From Polynucleobacter asymbioticus QLW-P1DMWA-1 (GTDB lineage Bacteria; Pseudomonadota; Gammaproteobacteria; Burkholderiales; Burkholderiaceae), in contig NC_009379.1 of the NCBI RefSeq assembly GCF_000016345.1, forward strand, positions 434,001 to 498,000: 64,000 nt of DNA, in the 5' to 3' direction. Shown piece by piece: positions 35,242 through 44,309 of the stretch. Every line of letters starts with the position of its first letter. Position 1 is the stretch's first letter. The notes beneath the pieces were generated by a model. That model saw only the letters and a program-made list of their open reading frames with translations, was not told where the DNA came from and ran no database searches. The translations under genes and the position numbers were made by a program.

Positions 35242-35766
35242 TTAAATAAAACCCATTACCCCAAGTAAAGCACCAATGACTATAAGGTACAAGGGGTGCC
35301 AGCGCGTAAAGAAAGTAATAGCAATCGTTCCAATAGTCAATAAGTAGGCTGCAGTGCTTTGGTTAATTTGTAGAGCAATTTGCCAAGAAGCTGAGAGCAC
35401 TAAGCCAACGGCTAGGGCCCCAGCTGCGAACTGGATCGATTTCTGCTTATCCTTGTCCTGCATATTATTGATAGAGCGTTGCAAGAAATAAATCATGATC
35501 GATGAAGGCCAGGCAATGGCTAGAGTCGCAATGGCTGCACCGAAAATGCCACCTACATTCCAGCCTATTAGCGTTACTGTCATCAGGTTTGGGCCTGGTG
35601 CTGCTTGAGCAATTGCAAAATAATCGGCAAACGTTTGGCCGTTAATCCACTGCTCTTGATTGACGGCAAGATCATAAAGCGTTGGGAGTAATGCGTTAAT
35701 TCCACCAAAGGCAAATAGTGAAAAAACAGAGAGCTTTAGAAATAAGCTAGCAAGCGTACTAATCAT
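35242..35766 (-). CDS. chromate transporter family half-protein (CHR, second of pair)
   Basis: A 174-residue membrane protein with about six helices and the CHR motifs FAFGGINALLP and AQAAPGPNLM. Short CHR proteins work as pairs with opposite topology; the partner is encoded directly upstream with an ATGA overlap (start ATG 35766). An in-frame start further out (35784) was rejected because it would overlap more and lacks a better site. Some pairs export chromate, but the family may also move sulfate or organic anions. Confidence 0.87.
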   Translation of the reverse strand: MISTLASLFLKLSVFSLFAFGGINALLPTLYDLAVNQEQWINGQTFADYFAIAQAAPGPNLMTVTLIGWNVGGIFGAAIATLAIAWPSSIMIYFLQRSINNMQDKDKQKSIQFAAGALAVGLVLSASWQIALQINQSTAAYLLTIGTIAITFFTRWHPLYLIVIGALLGVMGFI

Positions 35767-36299
35767 CTCTTCACTTTCTTCCATGCAAGCAATAACGCTA
35801 AAGGTGAAGAGATGAGTACAACCCAGCCTAAACCAAGATGAAAGTAGGTTGCTGCTAGTACAGTCAGAATGATGACGGCAAGCATCGGCGGATATTGGAG
35901 TTCAGAACGCATCATCTTGAAGCCCGTGCTGGCGATAAGGCCAACCCCAACTGCTGAAACGCCTCTGAGCATTCCTTGTACAAGAGGCATATAGCTGTAG
36001 TGTCCATACAAAATGCCCAACACAATCACTAAGGCAACAGGGCCAAGCAATAAGCCCATTACCGCAGCAATTGCGCCCGGAATGCCAGCAAATCGACTGC
36101 CAACACACACCCCCAGGTTCACGATATTTGGCCCAGGAACAATTTGGCAAATACCGAGCATGGCACTAAATTCTTCCGAGGTGAGCCAATGCTCTTCTTC
36201 TACGATCGTACGGCGAGCCCAGGGCAGTACGCCACCAAACCCCGACATACCGATTTTGCTAAACCCAATAAATAATTGCTTAGGAGTAAGTGTCTTCAA
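35763..36299 (-). CDS. chromate transporter family half-protein (CHR, first of pair)
   Basis: A 178-residue partner of the next gene. The N-terminus GFSKIGMSGFGGVLPWARR and the QIVPGPNIVNLGV motif are diagnostic for CHR. The start appears to be TTG 36299, because the conserved N-terminus begins there and no ATG fits. It lies 17 bases after the D-2-hydroxyacid dehydrogenase gene in one same-strand run, which suggests that an acid or anion linked to that enzyme could be the real substrate. Confidence 0.86.
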   Translation of the reverse strand: MKTLTPKQLFIGFSKIGMSGFGGVLPWARRTIVEEEHWLTSEEFSAMLGICQIVPGPNIVNLGVCVGSRFAGIPGAIAAVMGLLLGPVALVIVLGILYGHYSYMPLVQGMLRGVSAVGVGLIASTGFKMMRSELQYPPMLAVIILTVLAATYFHLGLGWVVLISSPLALLLAWKKVKR

Positions 36300-36316
36300 G
36301 ATGGATCTAAGAGAAA

Positions 36317-37294
36317 TTACTGTGGATTAAATGGATGGGGTGCAGGTTTATTTTCTAGCCAAGCCTCAAGTGCTTCAATAATGCCTTTAGAGAAAGCAGC
36401 AAAAATGGGTTCAGCGATAAATCCTAGGTGCGGTGTGACTAATAAGTTAGCGGTATTGCGCAAAGGATCATCTTTAGGAAGCGGCTCAACGTCAAAGACA
36501 TCCACAGCTGCCTGACCAGGTCTTCCAGCCACAAGCGCTTTTTGAAGATCGCCCATATTAATGAGTGCTGCGCGTGAGGTATTGACCAAGATAGAGTCTG
36601 GGCGCATTAAGGCAAGCTGCTCTGTACTAATGATCCCTTTGGTTCCCGGCCCTGCAACTAGGTGCATCGAGACTACTTTAGAGGTTTTTAGTAATTCTTC
36701 CAAGCTAACTGATTTAGCATTTTCAAGCGCAGCACGCTCTGGTGTCATGCGTGGACTCCATGCAACTACTTCCATGCCGAATGCGGCACCAACGCGTGCA
36801 ACTCGACTACCAATAGCGCCAAGTCCCATGATGCCTAGGCGCTCTCCTGCTAGCATTGGAAGCAGTGAAAGTTCATCACGCCAACCGCCACTAGCAATCA
36901 ATTTATTTTCTTCAATAAGGCGTTTTGAAGCCCCTAGAATTAAAGCCCAAGTTAGTTCAGCGGTAGTTTCCTTGGAGGGACCACCAGGAGAGCAAGCAAC
37001 GGTGATGTTCCGGGCCATTAAAGCCTTTGCATCTAGAGTGCCATTACGCTCACCAGTAAACATTAAAAACTTCAAGTGATGCAGGCGCGCAATCATGGCT
37101 TCATTCATTGGCGCACGGTCACGAACAATGGCTATTGCATCTGCATCTTTAATGACTTGATATAAGGCCTCGTCTCTTAGGGGCTCATGATAGATCTTGA
37201 GATTTGCTTGTGTTTCTAATTTTTCCCAATTAGGGAAGCGACGCAATGCATGTTCATAGTCGCCTAAAACAACAATATTTGGTACAGAAGCCAT
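36317..37294 (-). CDS. D-2-hydroxyacid dehydrogenase
   Basis: A 325-residue NAD-dependent dehydrogenase. Coenzyme motif GIMGLGAIGSRVA; catalytic Arg in NTSRAALINMG, Glu in DVFDVEPLP and His in LVTPHLGFI. This subgroup includes phosphoglycerate-dehydrogenase-like and other D-hydroxyacid enzymes. It lies 22 bases after the MmgE/PrpD gene and upstream of the CHR pair, so it probably handles a product related to that enzyme. Substrate not evident. Confidence 0.88.
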   Translation of the reverse strand: MASVPNIVVLGDYEHALRRFPNWEKLETQANLKIYHEPLRDEALYQVIKDADAIAIVRDRAPMNEAMIARLHHLKFLMFTGERNGTLDAKALMARNITVACSPGGPSKETTAELTWALILGASKRLIEENKLIASGGWRDELSLLPMLAGERLGIMGLGAIGSRVARVGAAFGMEVVAWSPRMTPERAALENAKSVSLEELLKTSKVVSMHLVAGPGTKGIISTEQLALMRPDSILVNTSRAALINMGDLQKALVAGRPGQAAVDVFDVEPLPKDDPLRNTANLLVTPHLGFIAEPIFAAFSKGIIEALEAWLENKPAPHPFNPQ

Positions 37295-37316
37295 TTTTAA
37301 ATACTTTCAGTGAAGT

Positions 37317-38690
37317 TTATTCAGGGGTGCAAAGGCTCAGAATCTGCTTTAGATCTGATGCTTGTCCTAATTTCCATAATGCAGAAATCAATTGACGCGT
37401 TTTTTCTTTACCTATCACTGGCTCTGCCAAGCTCGTGAACTTCTGCTCTAAATGAGTATCGCTCATTGGATTCTCAACAGAGCCAATCGCATTCTTCACG
37501 AAGATATGAACTTCTTTTCCATCTTTTAGGAAGGCTTTAACGTCAACTGATGCTTCGCTAATAGAGGTATCCGTAGTGGCGTTCACCTTAGCGCGTAAGG
37601 CGACAACATCAGGGCGATTCACAATGTCATCAGCGTATTCGCCTTCGCCAGCTTGACCAAAAATCAAGCCAACAGCACAGCCGTGATACACACTAAATTT
37701 TCCTTCGAGACCATCTTTAGGTGTTTTCTTTCCGGTAAGCTCTAATACCAAAGGATGAACGCGCAATTCAATACTCTCTACGTCCTCTGCTTTAACTCCC
37801 TGGGCACGTAATTGTGCGCAAGCATCAATCGCCGGATGAATCACAATGCCGCAAGCAAACGGTTTATAAGTATTCAAAGAAATTTCAAATGATTTTCCAA
37901 GGGCGCGATCAATCTCACTCCAGTCGCACTTGGTGGATACGGTTTGCATATAACCACGACCAGCTTCAAGCGCTTTAGGGCTTGAAGTAAAACCATGCTT
38001 CGCTAAAAGCGCGGAGAGTTGTCCGGCGCGAGCTGCACCACCAGGGTGAAAGGGCTTAGTCATGGTGCCAAATTGCTCACGCATACCAACGGGTTGAGAG
38101 GCAGCAATACCCAGTGCCATAGTTGTTTTTTGCAGATCAAGACCCATCAAACGTGAGCATGCTGCTGCAGAGCCGAGCATTCCGGTTGAACCAGTGATAT
38201 GCCAGCCGCGATGATAGTGATCAGGGTACATTGCATTACCGACGCGACAGGCTACATCGATGCCGAGAACGAGTGAATCGATAATTTGGCGACCATTTGA
38301 ATTTATGTGCTCACCTAGGGCTAGGATTGCAGATGCAACTGGGCCTGCTGGATGAATGACTGTTTTGAGGTGTGTGTCATCAAAGTCAAAAGTATGTGAG
38401 CTGATACCGTTAATCAGCGCGGCGCCACCCATATCTACTTTATCTTTACGCCCTAAAATACTGGCTTGCGGTGCGGGCTGAAATTCCCGTATTGCAGCTA
38501 AAGAAGACTCTACGCTTTCATGATTAGCGGCTCCAATGGCGCAACCAAGCCAGTTTAAAAACGTACGATGTGCTTCGTGATCTACTTCTGGCGTCCAACC
38601 TTGGCTGGGGTGTGAAGTAACAAACTCTGCCAAAATTTTAGTTACTGGAGGTGCATTGAGATCAGCTGCGGCGGCAATAGCGTGGGACAT
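37317..38690 (-). CDS. MmgE/PrpD family protein
   Basis: A 457-residue cytoplasmic protein of the 2-methylcitrate dehydratase/cis-aconitate decarboxylase/itaconate-type family. Recognised by GAANHESVESSLA, the conserved DFDDTHLKTVIHPAGPV near residue 100 and GMREQFGTMTKPFHPG near 200. The family dehydrates, isomerises or decarboxylates hydroxylated tri- and dicarboxylates. Neither PrpB nor PrpC is adjacent, so the methylcitrate cycle is not indicated. It is same-strand with Bug protein and D-2-hydroxyacid dehydrogenase genes, suggesting carboxylate catabolism. Confidence 0.88.
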   Translation of the reverse strand: MSHAIAAAADLNAPPVTKILAEFVTSHPSQGWTPEVDHEAHRTFLNWLGCAIGAANHESVESSLAAIREFQPAPQASILGRKDKVDMGGAALINGISSHTFDFDDTHLKTVIHPAGPVASAILALGEHINSNGRQIIDSLVLGIDVACRVGNAMYPDHYHRGWHITGSTGMLGSAAACSRLMGLDLQKTTMALGIAASQPVGMREQFGTMTKPFHPGGAARAGQLSALLAKHGFTSSPKALEAGRGYMQTVSTKCDWSEIDRALGKSFEISLNTYKPFACGIVIHPAIDACAQLRAQGVKAEDVESIELRVHPLVLELTGKKTPKDGLEGKFSVYHGCAVGLIFGQAGEGEYADDIVNRPDVVALRAKVNATTDTSISEASVDVKAFLKDGKEVHIFVKNAIGSVENPMSDTHLEQKFTSLAEPVIGKEKTRQLISALWKLGQASDLKQILSLCTPE

Positions 38691-38737
38691 ATGATTTCCT
38701 ATGTAAGAGATGGAATGGTGTATTAGAGAATGAGAAT

Positions 38738-39742
38738 TTATTCAAGTTCGATATTGCGATCTTTGGCGACCTTGGCCCAGCGTGCAATATCTTCTTTGAT
38801 GTAGGTGGCAAACTGCGTTGGCGTCATTGGCATTAAAGTCATCGCCTCGCTAGTCATCTTTTCTGAGAATTCAGGGGTAGCCAACACTTTATTGAGTTCA
38901 GTATTGAGCTTGCTGACAATTGCTGGCGGTAGGTTGGCAGGACCTACTACACCGTACCACTGCTGACCATCAAAACCGTTATATCCAAGCTCTTTAAAAG
39001 TCGGGATGGTAGGCGCTGCGGGACTACGCTTAGCGCCAGTCACAGCGAGGCCGCGCACTCGGTTAGTGGTGATATAGGGCAGTGCAGCAAATAGTGTGGG
39101 GAACATAGCCTGTGTTTGACCTGCGAGTAAATCTGTATAGGCTGGGCCAACTCCGCGATAGGGGACGTGAACCATAAAGATTCCGGCAGCTAGCTTTAAT
39201 TGTTCCATTCCTAAATGGGTTAGAGTGCCAGGTCCAGCTGAGCCATAACTTAATTTAGCGGGATTCTTTTTGGCGTAGGCTACAAACTCAGAAAAATTTT
39301 TGATTGGTAATTCTGGATTAATGATTAATACATTTGGTGTGGCGCCAATCATTCCAATGGGGGTGAAGTCTTTAATGGCATCGTAAGGTAGACGACGTAC
39401 TGCTGGGTTGGTGCCATGTGTACCAACATACGCAATCATGAGTGTGTAGCCATCAGCCGGTGCCTTTGCTGTGGCTTGAGATGCGATTGAGCCACCACCA
39501 CCACCCATATTTTCAACAATCACTGGCTGACCAATTGAGCGAGATAGTTTTTCAGCAACAGCGCGAGCAATATTATCTAAACCACCACCGGCGGCAACAG
39601 GGGCAATCAGCTTGATTGGCTTGACAGGATATGTGGGGCCTGCTGCTTGAGCGTAAGCACTAAGACTACCAGTCAATGCAGTGAATGCTAACAGCGCATA
39701 GGATAAAAAAATCGGCGCGCGCCGATTAGAGGTTTTAGTCAT
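38738..39742 (-). CDS. Bug family (TctC-like) periplasmic substrate-binding protein
   Basis: A 334-residue exported binding protein. The signal peptide ends near SAYAQA, then TYPVKPIKLIAPVAAGGGLDN, ENMGGGGGSIASQATAKAPADG (in parts) and GTHGTN. It is the first gene of the same-strand run ending at the CHR pair and lies 47 bases before the MmgE/PrpD gene. This makes the PrpD substrate a candidate ligand. No permease genes adjacent. Confidence 0.9.
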   Translation of the reverse strand: MTKTSNRRAPIFLSYALLAFTALTGSLSAYAQAAGPTYPVKPIKLIAPVAAGGGLDNIARAVAEKLSRSIGQPVIVENMGGGGGSIASQATAKAPADGYTLMIAYVGTHGTNPAVRRLPYDAIKDFTPIGMIGATPNVLIINPELPIKNFSEFVAYAKKNPAKLSYGSAGPGTLTHLGMEQLKLAAGIFMVHVPYRGVGPAYTDLLAGQTQAMFPTLFAALPYITTNRVRGLAVTGAKRSPAAPTIPTFKELGYNGFDGQQWYGVVGPANLPPAIVSKLNTELNKVLATPEFSEKMTSEAMTLMPMTPTQFATYIKEDIARWAKVAKDRNIELE

Positions 39743-39824
39743 GTCTCAAGCCCAGATTATTGTTATGTATTCATGTGGAGCAACCGCTGAATTCTACTAT
39801 TTTTGGGGAAAACTTTGCTTGATC

Positions 39825-40595
39825 CTACTCAGTTTTGAGCTTTTTTCGGATAGATTGTTCGATTGGGATGGTCTCTAGGTTTGGCTCCAACGCTTCGCGC
39901 TCATCAAAAACAAAGCAGCTGCCTTTGTAGTGCGCTGCACCAACTTCTTCAAAGTATTTAAGGATGCCGCCTTCAAGTTGATAGCTGTGGTCCATACCGA
40001 TCTCGCGCATATAAAGCCCCGATTTTTCACAGCGGATACCTCCGGTGCAAAAACTCACTAGTGTTTTGCCGGCAAGCGCTTCCTTTTGCGCGGAAATAGC
40101 TGCAGGAAATTCCGTGAATTTTTCAATATTAAAGTGGAGGGCATTTTCAAAGGTACCGTACTCCACCTCAAAGGCATTACGAGTATCGACCATAACTACT
40201 GGCCGCCCTAAATCATCAGTACCGCGATCAAGCCATTCCTGTAGCTTCTTAGGTGCAATAAAATTTGCACGACCTTCTTCTGGGCGAATGCTCGGATGAT
40301 TCATGCGAATGATTTCATTCTTGAGTTTAATAAGCATTTTTTTGAAAGGTTGAGTGTCTGACCAGCTTTCTTTTGCCTGCATTGTTTGGAAGCGTGGATC
40401 AGACCGAAGCCACTCCAGAAATCCACGCATCTCATTTTCTCCACCAGCCAAGAACATATTGATGCCCTCTCCGGTGAGCAAAATGGTGCCTTTCAGATTT
40501 CGGGCATTACATTCATCGAGCATTTTGGCGCGTAAATCTGTCAACGCATCAAGGCTGACAAATAAATAGGCGGCAATATTCAAAATTGACTTCAT
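39825..40595 (-). CDS. trhO: tRNA uridine(34) hydroxylase TrhO (rhodanese domain)
   Basis: A 256-residue protein of the YceA/TrhO family that hydroxylates uridine 34 in tRNAs with oxygen. It opens with the family N-domain (ILNIAAYLFV) and carries a rhodanese domain with active-site Cys in FCTGGIRCEKSG. A start at 40607 is also in frame; ATG 40595 is favoured because AGAGA lies before it. It is divergent from a Bug protein gene. No special genomic partner. Confidence 0.9.
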   Translation of the reverse strand: MKSILNIAAYLFVSLDALTDLRAKMLDECNARNLKGTILLTGEGINMFLAGGENEMRGFLEWLRSDPRFQTMQAKESWSDTQPFKKMLIKLKNEIIRMNHPSIRPEEGRANFIAPKKLQEWLDRGTDDLGRPVVMVDTRNAFEVEYGTFENALHFNIEKFTEFPAAISAQKEALAGKTLVSFCTGGIRCEKSGLYMREIGMDHSYQLEGGILKYFEEVGAAHYKGSCFVFDEREALEPNLETIPIEQSIRKKLKTE

Positions 40596-40683
40596 TTTTT
40601 CTCTCATCTAGCTACCCCGCCATTATCGAGCAAACAGCCCCTGGGGGTGGTAATCTTGAGGTCTTATTAGGAGGAGACAATCC

Positions 40684-41685
40684 ATGCTGAATTCAGTAAA
40701 AATAGCCAAAAGAGCTTTATTTGTAGGTCTGATGGCTTTAGGTCTAAGTAGCCTCAGTTGGGCCCAATCAGGTGGAGTAGGCACTTGGCCTGCTCAAAAG
40801 CCAATTCGCTTGATAGCCGTATTCCCACCAGGGGGCTCGGTCGATCAGGTTGCTCGTATTTTGGCTCCTGCCTTGCAATCCGAATTAAAGCAAAACGTGA
40901 TTGTTGAGAATGTGGGAGGCGCTTCTGGCGTGATTGGCACATCAGCCATGACTCGTTCAGATCCAGATGGTTATACCTTTGCAGTGGTATTTGATACGCA
41001 CGGAGTGAACCCGAGTCTCAAAGACAAGCTCCCGTACGACACAATTAAAGATATTGCCCCGGTGATATTGGTTGGCACATCACCAATGGTATTGGTAGCT
41101 AGTAAGAATTCAGGCATTACCAGCTTTAAACAATTAGTAGAGCAATCAAAGGCTGGTAAGAAATTTAGCTATGGTTCGATTGGTATTGGTAGCTTAGGTC
41201 ATTTAGCGATGGCCCGCCTTGCTAAACAAGCCGGTTTTGATTGGAACCACATTCCTTATCGTGGCGGTGGCCCATTGATGCAAGACGTCTTGGGTGGACA
41301 AGTTGAGTTGGCGATTGGCTCTGAATTTTTAGTCAAGCCGCATATTGAAAGTGGTGGGGTTATTCCTTTGGTAATCACTACTGCAAAAAGATCACCTTCT
41401 TTACCTAACGTGCCAACGATTGCTGAAAGTGGCTTCCCAGGCTTTAGCGCACCGGCATGGTGGGCTGTCTTAGCTCCTGGTAAAACTCCGCCAGCCATTG
41501 TGAATGCAATGAATCAAGCAATTAACAAGGCGCTAAAGAATCCAGCTGTCGCTGCAAAGTTTAAAGCTCAAGGCATTGAAATTGTTGGCGGTTCGCCCGA
41601 AACTTTGCGCGAATTTATCGGCAAACAAATTGCGGTTTGGGGCAAGTTTGTGATTGAAAATAATATTAAAGAAACTGGTCAATAA
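40684..41685 (+). CDS. Bug family (TctC-like) periplasmic substrate-binding protein
   Basis: A 333-residue exported binding protein, signal peptide ending near LSWAQS. Family motifs: KPIRLIAVFPPGGSVDQ, ENVGGASGVIG, SDPDGYTFAVVFDTHG. A strong ribosome site (AGGAGGAG) precedes the ATG. It leads a run with a CMD-family gene 9 bases after and pirin behind, so the ligand may be an aromatic or oxidised compound handled by those enzymes; this is inference. Confidence 0.9.
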   Translation: MLNSVKIAKRALFVGLMALGLSSLSWAQSGGVGTWPAQKPIRLIAVFPPGGSVDQVARILAPALQSELKQNVIVENVGGASGVIGTSAMTRSDPDGYTFAVVFDTHGVNPSLKDKLPYDTIKDIAPVILVGTSPMVLVASKNSGITSFKQLVEQSKAGKKFSYGSIGIGSLGHLAMARLAKQAGFDWNHIPYRGGGPLMQDVLGGQVELAIGSEFLVKPHIESGGVIPLVITTAKRSPSLPNVPTIAESGFPGFSAPAWWAVLAPGKTPPAIVNAMNQAINKALKNPAVAAKFKAQGIEIVGGSPETLREFIGKQIAVWGKFVIENNIKETGQ

Positions 41686-41694
41686 GGAATCAAT

Positions 41695-42246
41695 ATGTCT
41701 GAACGTTTAATTCCATATCAGCCAATGGATTTGGCAGAACCCGCAGAATTGGTTGCCGCGATTCGCAAGAGACGCGGCGGCCAATTTATTAATTTAGATC
41801 GGATGCTTTTACATAGCGTTCCGATTGCAGAGGGCTGGAATCATTTTATTGGTGAGATCCGTAATAATTTATCTCTAGATCCAAAATTACGTGAGTTAGC
41901 GATGTGCGGTGTTGCTGTTCTGAATGGCGCTGAATATGAATTTTTTCATCATGCACCACCATTTAAAAAGGCTGGCGGTACTGAAGAGCAGGTTCAAGGG
42001 TTGCGTTTGATAGGTCAAGCCACGTTTCCTAGGCAATTGTTTTCACAAGTTGAGAACGATGCTGCGGATTTAACATTTCAGATGACGCGCAATATAAAAG
42101 TTGATGGCACGCTGATGAAGCGTTTGCAGCAAGAACTAGGAAGTACAGATACTGTCGAACTGGTAACAGTGATTGCTGCTTACAACATGGTGTCTCGATT
42201 CCTAATTGCGCTGGATGTCAATCCAGAAGACCACCCTCCAGCTTAA
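41695..42246 (+). CDS. carboxymuconolactone decarboxylase (CMD) family protein
   Basis: A 183-residue helical protein of the AhpD/CMD superfamily. The usual redox motif N-x-C-x-Y-C-x-x-H is changed to NGAEYEFFHH: the Cys pair is replaced by Ala and Glu while the His stays. So it is not a peroxidase of the AhpD kind, and a hydrolase, decarboxylase or lactone role is more likely. AAGGA precedes ATG 41695. It lies between a Bug binding protein gene and pirin. Confidence 0.82.
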   Translation: MSERLIPYQPMDLAEPAELVAAIRKRRGGQFINLDRMLLHSVPIAEGWNHFIGEIRNNLSLDPKLRELAMCGVAVLNGAEYEFFHHAPPFKKAGGTEEQVQGLRLIGQATFPRQLFSQVENDAADLTFQMTRNIKVDGTLMKRLQQELGSTDTVELVTVIAAYNMVSRFLIALDVNPEDHPPA

Positions 42247-42253
42247 TGAATTG

Positions 42254-43108
42254 ATGATTCGCAATATTCAAACCATCATCCCTGGCATTGCGACCTCTGA
42301 TGGCGCAGGCGTAAAGCTGCGTCGTAGTTTGGGCGGGCAAGAGCAATTGAGGCTTGATCCTTTCTTAATGTTGGATGAGTTTTCTTCAAACGATCCCAAT
42401 GACTATGTGGCGGGTTTTCCTGCACACCCTCACCGTGGTTTTGAGACGGTGACCTATATGCTCGAAGGGCATATGTTGCATGAGGATCATTTAGGCAATC
42501 AGGGGCATTTGAAGACGGGTGGCGTGCAGTGGATGACAACAGGTCGCGGCATTATCCACTCTGAAATGCCTCAACAAGTCAGTGGTGCAATGCGTGGCTT
42601 TCAGTTGTGGATAAACCTACCAGCTCAAGAAAAAATGAAGCCTGCAGGATATCAAGATATTCAGGTGGAGGAGATACCTCGTGTTGAGCTAGAGCACGGT
42701 GGCTCTATTAAAGTCATTGCAGGCTCGTATGAAGGTGCTGATGGCGCAATTCAAGGTCCGATACAAGGCATCACTACTGCGCCATTGTTTCTGGACGTAA
42801 ATTTACCCCCTCATATCGAGTTTGAGCATCGCATTGCTAAGGAATTTAATGCTTTTCTATACCTCTATAAGGGTGAGCTAGAGGTTGGTGGGCCTATGAG
42901 ACCAGCGCCAACACAAGCTGCCATCGTCTTGGGTGATGGTGATCGTCTCAAGGTGAAGTCTGGTGAAGCAGGTGCACAATTTATTGTGTTGGCTGCCTTG
43001 CCTTTGCATGAGCCCATAGTCCAATATGGTCCTTTCGTCATGAACACCCGCGCTGAAATCGAACAGGCCATTGATGATTATCAAAATAATCGTTTTGTTA
43101 TTTCCTAA
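42254..43108 (+). CDS. pirin family protein
   Basis: A 284-residue bicupin. The metal site is clear: HPHRGFETVTYMLEG with two His, then HEDHLGNQG and GRGIIHSEMP giving the further His and Glu. Bacterial pirins can act as quercetin 2,3-dioxygenases or bind regulators; this sequence does not decide. A longer frame starting inside the CMD gene (42206) was rejected in favour of ATG 42254, which begins MIRNIQTIIPG, the normal pirin N-terminus. A methyltransferase gene starts at the base after its stop. Confidence 0.9.
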   Translation: MIRNIQTIIPGIATSDGAGVKLRRSLGGQEQLRLDPFLMLDEFSSNDPNDYVAGFPAHPHRGFETVTYMLEGHMLHEDHLGNQGHLKTGGVQWMTTGRGIIHSEMPQQVSGAMRGFQLWINLPAQEKMKPAGYQDIQVEEIPRVELEHGGSIKVIAGSYEGADGAIQGPIQGITTAPLFLDVNLPPHIEFEHRIAKEFNAFLYLYKGELEVGGPMRPAPTQAAIVLGDGDRLKVKSGEAGAQFIVLAALPLHEPIVQYGPFVMNTRAEIEQAIDDYQNNRFVIS

Positions 43109-44278
43109 GTGAATATTCAATGGAATCAGGGTGAGTTAAGTCATTCTGCAAAATGGCACTCAGAGAATGGAATTCGCCCCCATCAAAAAGTGATTGCTGC
43201 TGATGACACGCTAACGGCCGATGTTGCCTATCGCTTAGCGTGCGAAGGAACGGCGATGTTATGGACTGGTGATTTTCAGAATGCCAAACAGTTATTGCAA
43301 GCTTTAATTAGAAGAGTTGATAAGCCTTCTAAAAAATCACAGCGTATTGATAGGCTCGAGAAAGAAAAATCTAAATCCCCTGTAGATATTTTTAATCTAC
43401 ACCGCCTTTCTCAGTCGCAGCGTGCCCGTATTTTGGGTATGGTTTTGATCCCAATCAACGCTGACCATAGCATCTCGCTTCGCCGAGCACCTGAGCTTAC
43501 ACAAGCCTGCATGGAAGCCTACGGAGCGCAACAAGAGGCTTATGTTGTTTCATTGCGAGAGTTACTCGGTGTTATTAGTGCTCACGAATGGCGCAAGAAA
43601 GGCGTACCTATTTTAGTTAGGGATGATGAAGAGATTCGAATTCATCCCCATTACGGCGTCTTCTCTCCCATTCGAGGGGAATATATCGAATTGCTTCTCA
43701 AGGCGCCACTACCTAAGGCCATACAAAAATCATCTATCGCGTTTGATATCGGAGTTGGTACCGGGGTATTGTCCGTAGTTTTGGCAGTTCGTGAGGTAAA
43801 GAAAATTATCGCTACCGACCAAGATGATCGAGCTATTGCGTGTGCCCAAGAAAATATTGAGCGTCTAGGATTAGAGTCGCAGATCGTAGTTCTCAAAACC
43901 AATTTATTTCCTGATGACAAAGCTGCTCTGATTGTTTGTAACCCACCTTGGCTGCCAGCGAGACCGAGTTCTACTTTAGAGTATGCCGTTTATGATCCAG
44001 AAAGCCAAATGTTGAAGGGTTTTCTGCAGGGCTTAAAAGACCATTTGCTGCCGGGTGGGGAGGGTTGGTTAATTCTTTCGGATCTAGCAGAGCATTTGGG
44101 ATTAAGAACTCGCGAAGAGTTACGGGACTGGATTGATCAGGCGGGCCTCCAGGTGCTTGATCGTATGAATACCAAGCCTAGCCATCGCAAGGCATTTGAT
44201 CCTACTGATGCGCTGTATAAGGCCAGATCTGCTGAACTTACTTCGCTGTGGCGTTTGGCACCTAAAACTTCGCTTTAA
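43109..44278 (+). CDS. class I SAM-dependent methyltransferase (NPPW type)
   Basis: A 389-residue protein. The second half holds a Rossmann methyltransferase with SAM site FDIGVGTGVLSVVLA (about 213-227), acidic loop ATDQDD and the catalytic NPPWLPA (about 273). NPPW/NPPY motifs mark enzymes methylating amino groups of nucleobases or glutamine side chains. The first about 200 residues are an N-terminal domain I cannot place. The start is GTG, directly at the pirin stop. Target unknown; RNA or a protein is the likely class. Confidence 0.82.
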   Translation: MNIQWNQGELSHSAKWHSENGIRPHQKVIAADDTLTADVAYRLACEGTAMLWTGDFQNAKQLLQALIRRVDKPSKKSQRIDRLEKEKSKSPVDIFNLHRLSQSQRARILGMVLIPINADHSISLRRAPELTQACMEAYGAQQEAYVVSLRELLGVISAHEWRKKGVPILVRDDEEIRIHPHYGVFSPIRGEYIELLLKAPLPKAIQKSSIAFDIGVGTGVLSVVLAVREVKKIIATDQDDRAIACAQENIERLGLESQIVVLKTNLFPDDKAALIVCNPPWLPARPSSTLEYAVYDPESQMLKGFLQGLKDHLLPGGEGWLILSDLAEHLGLRTREELRDWIDQAGLQVLDRMNTKPSHRKAFDPTDALYKARSAELTSLWRLAPKTSL

Positions 44279-44309
44279 AATTTAGACTTTACCAACCAAT
44301 ATTCTTGAT

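Noticed and set aside
37317..38690. Methylcitrate cycle (prpBCD) locus
   Set aside because: The PrpD-like gene has no PrpB, PrpC or AcnD neighbours, so only the broad family name is supported.
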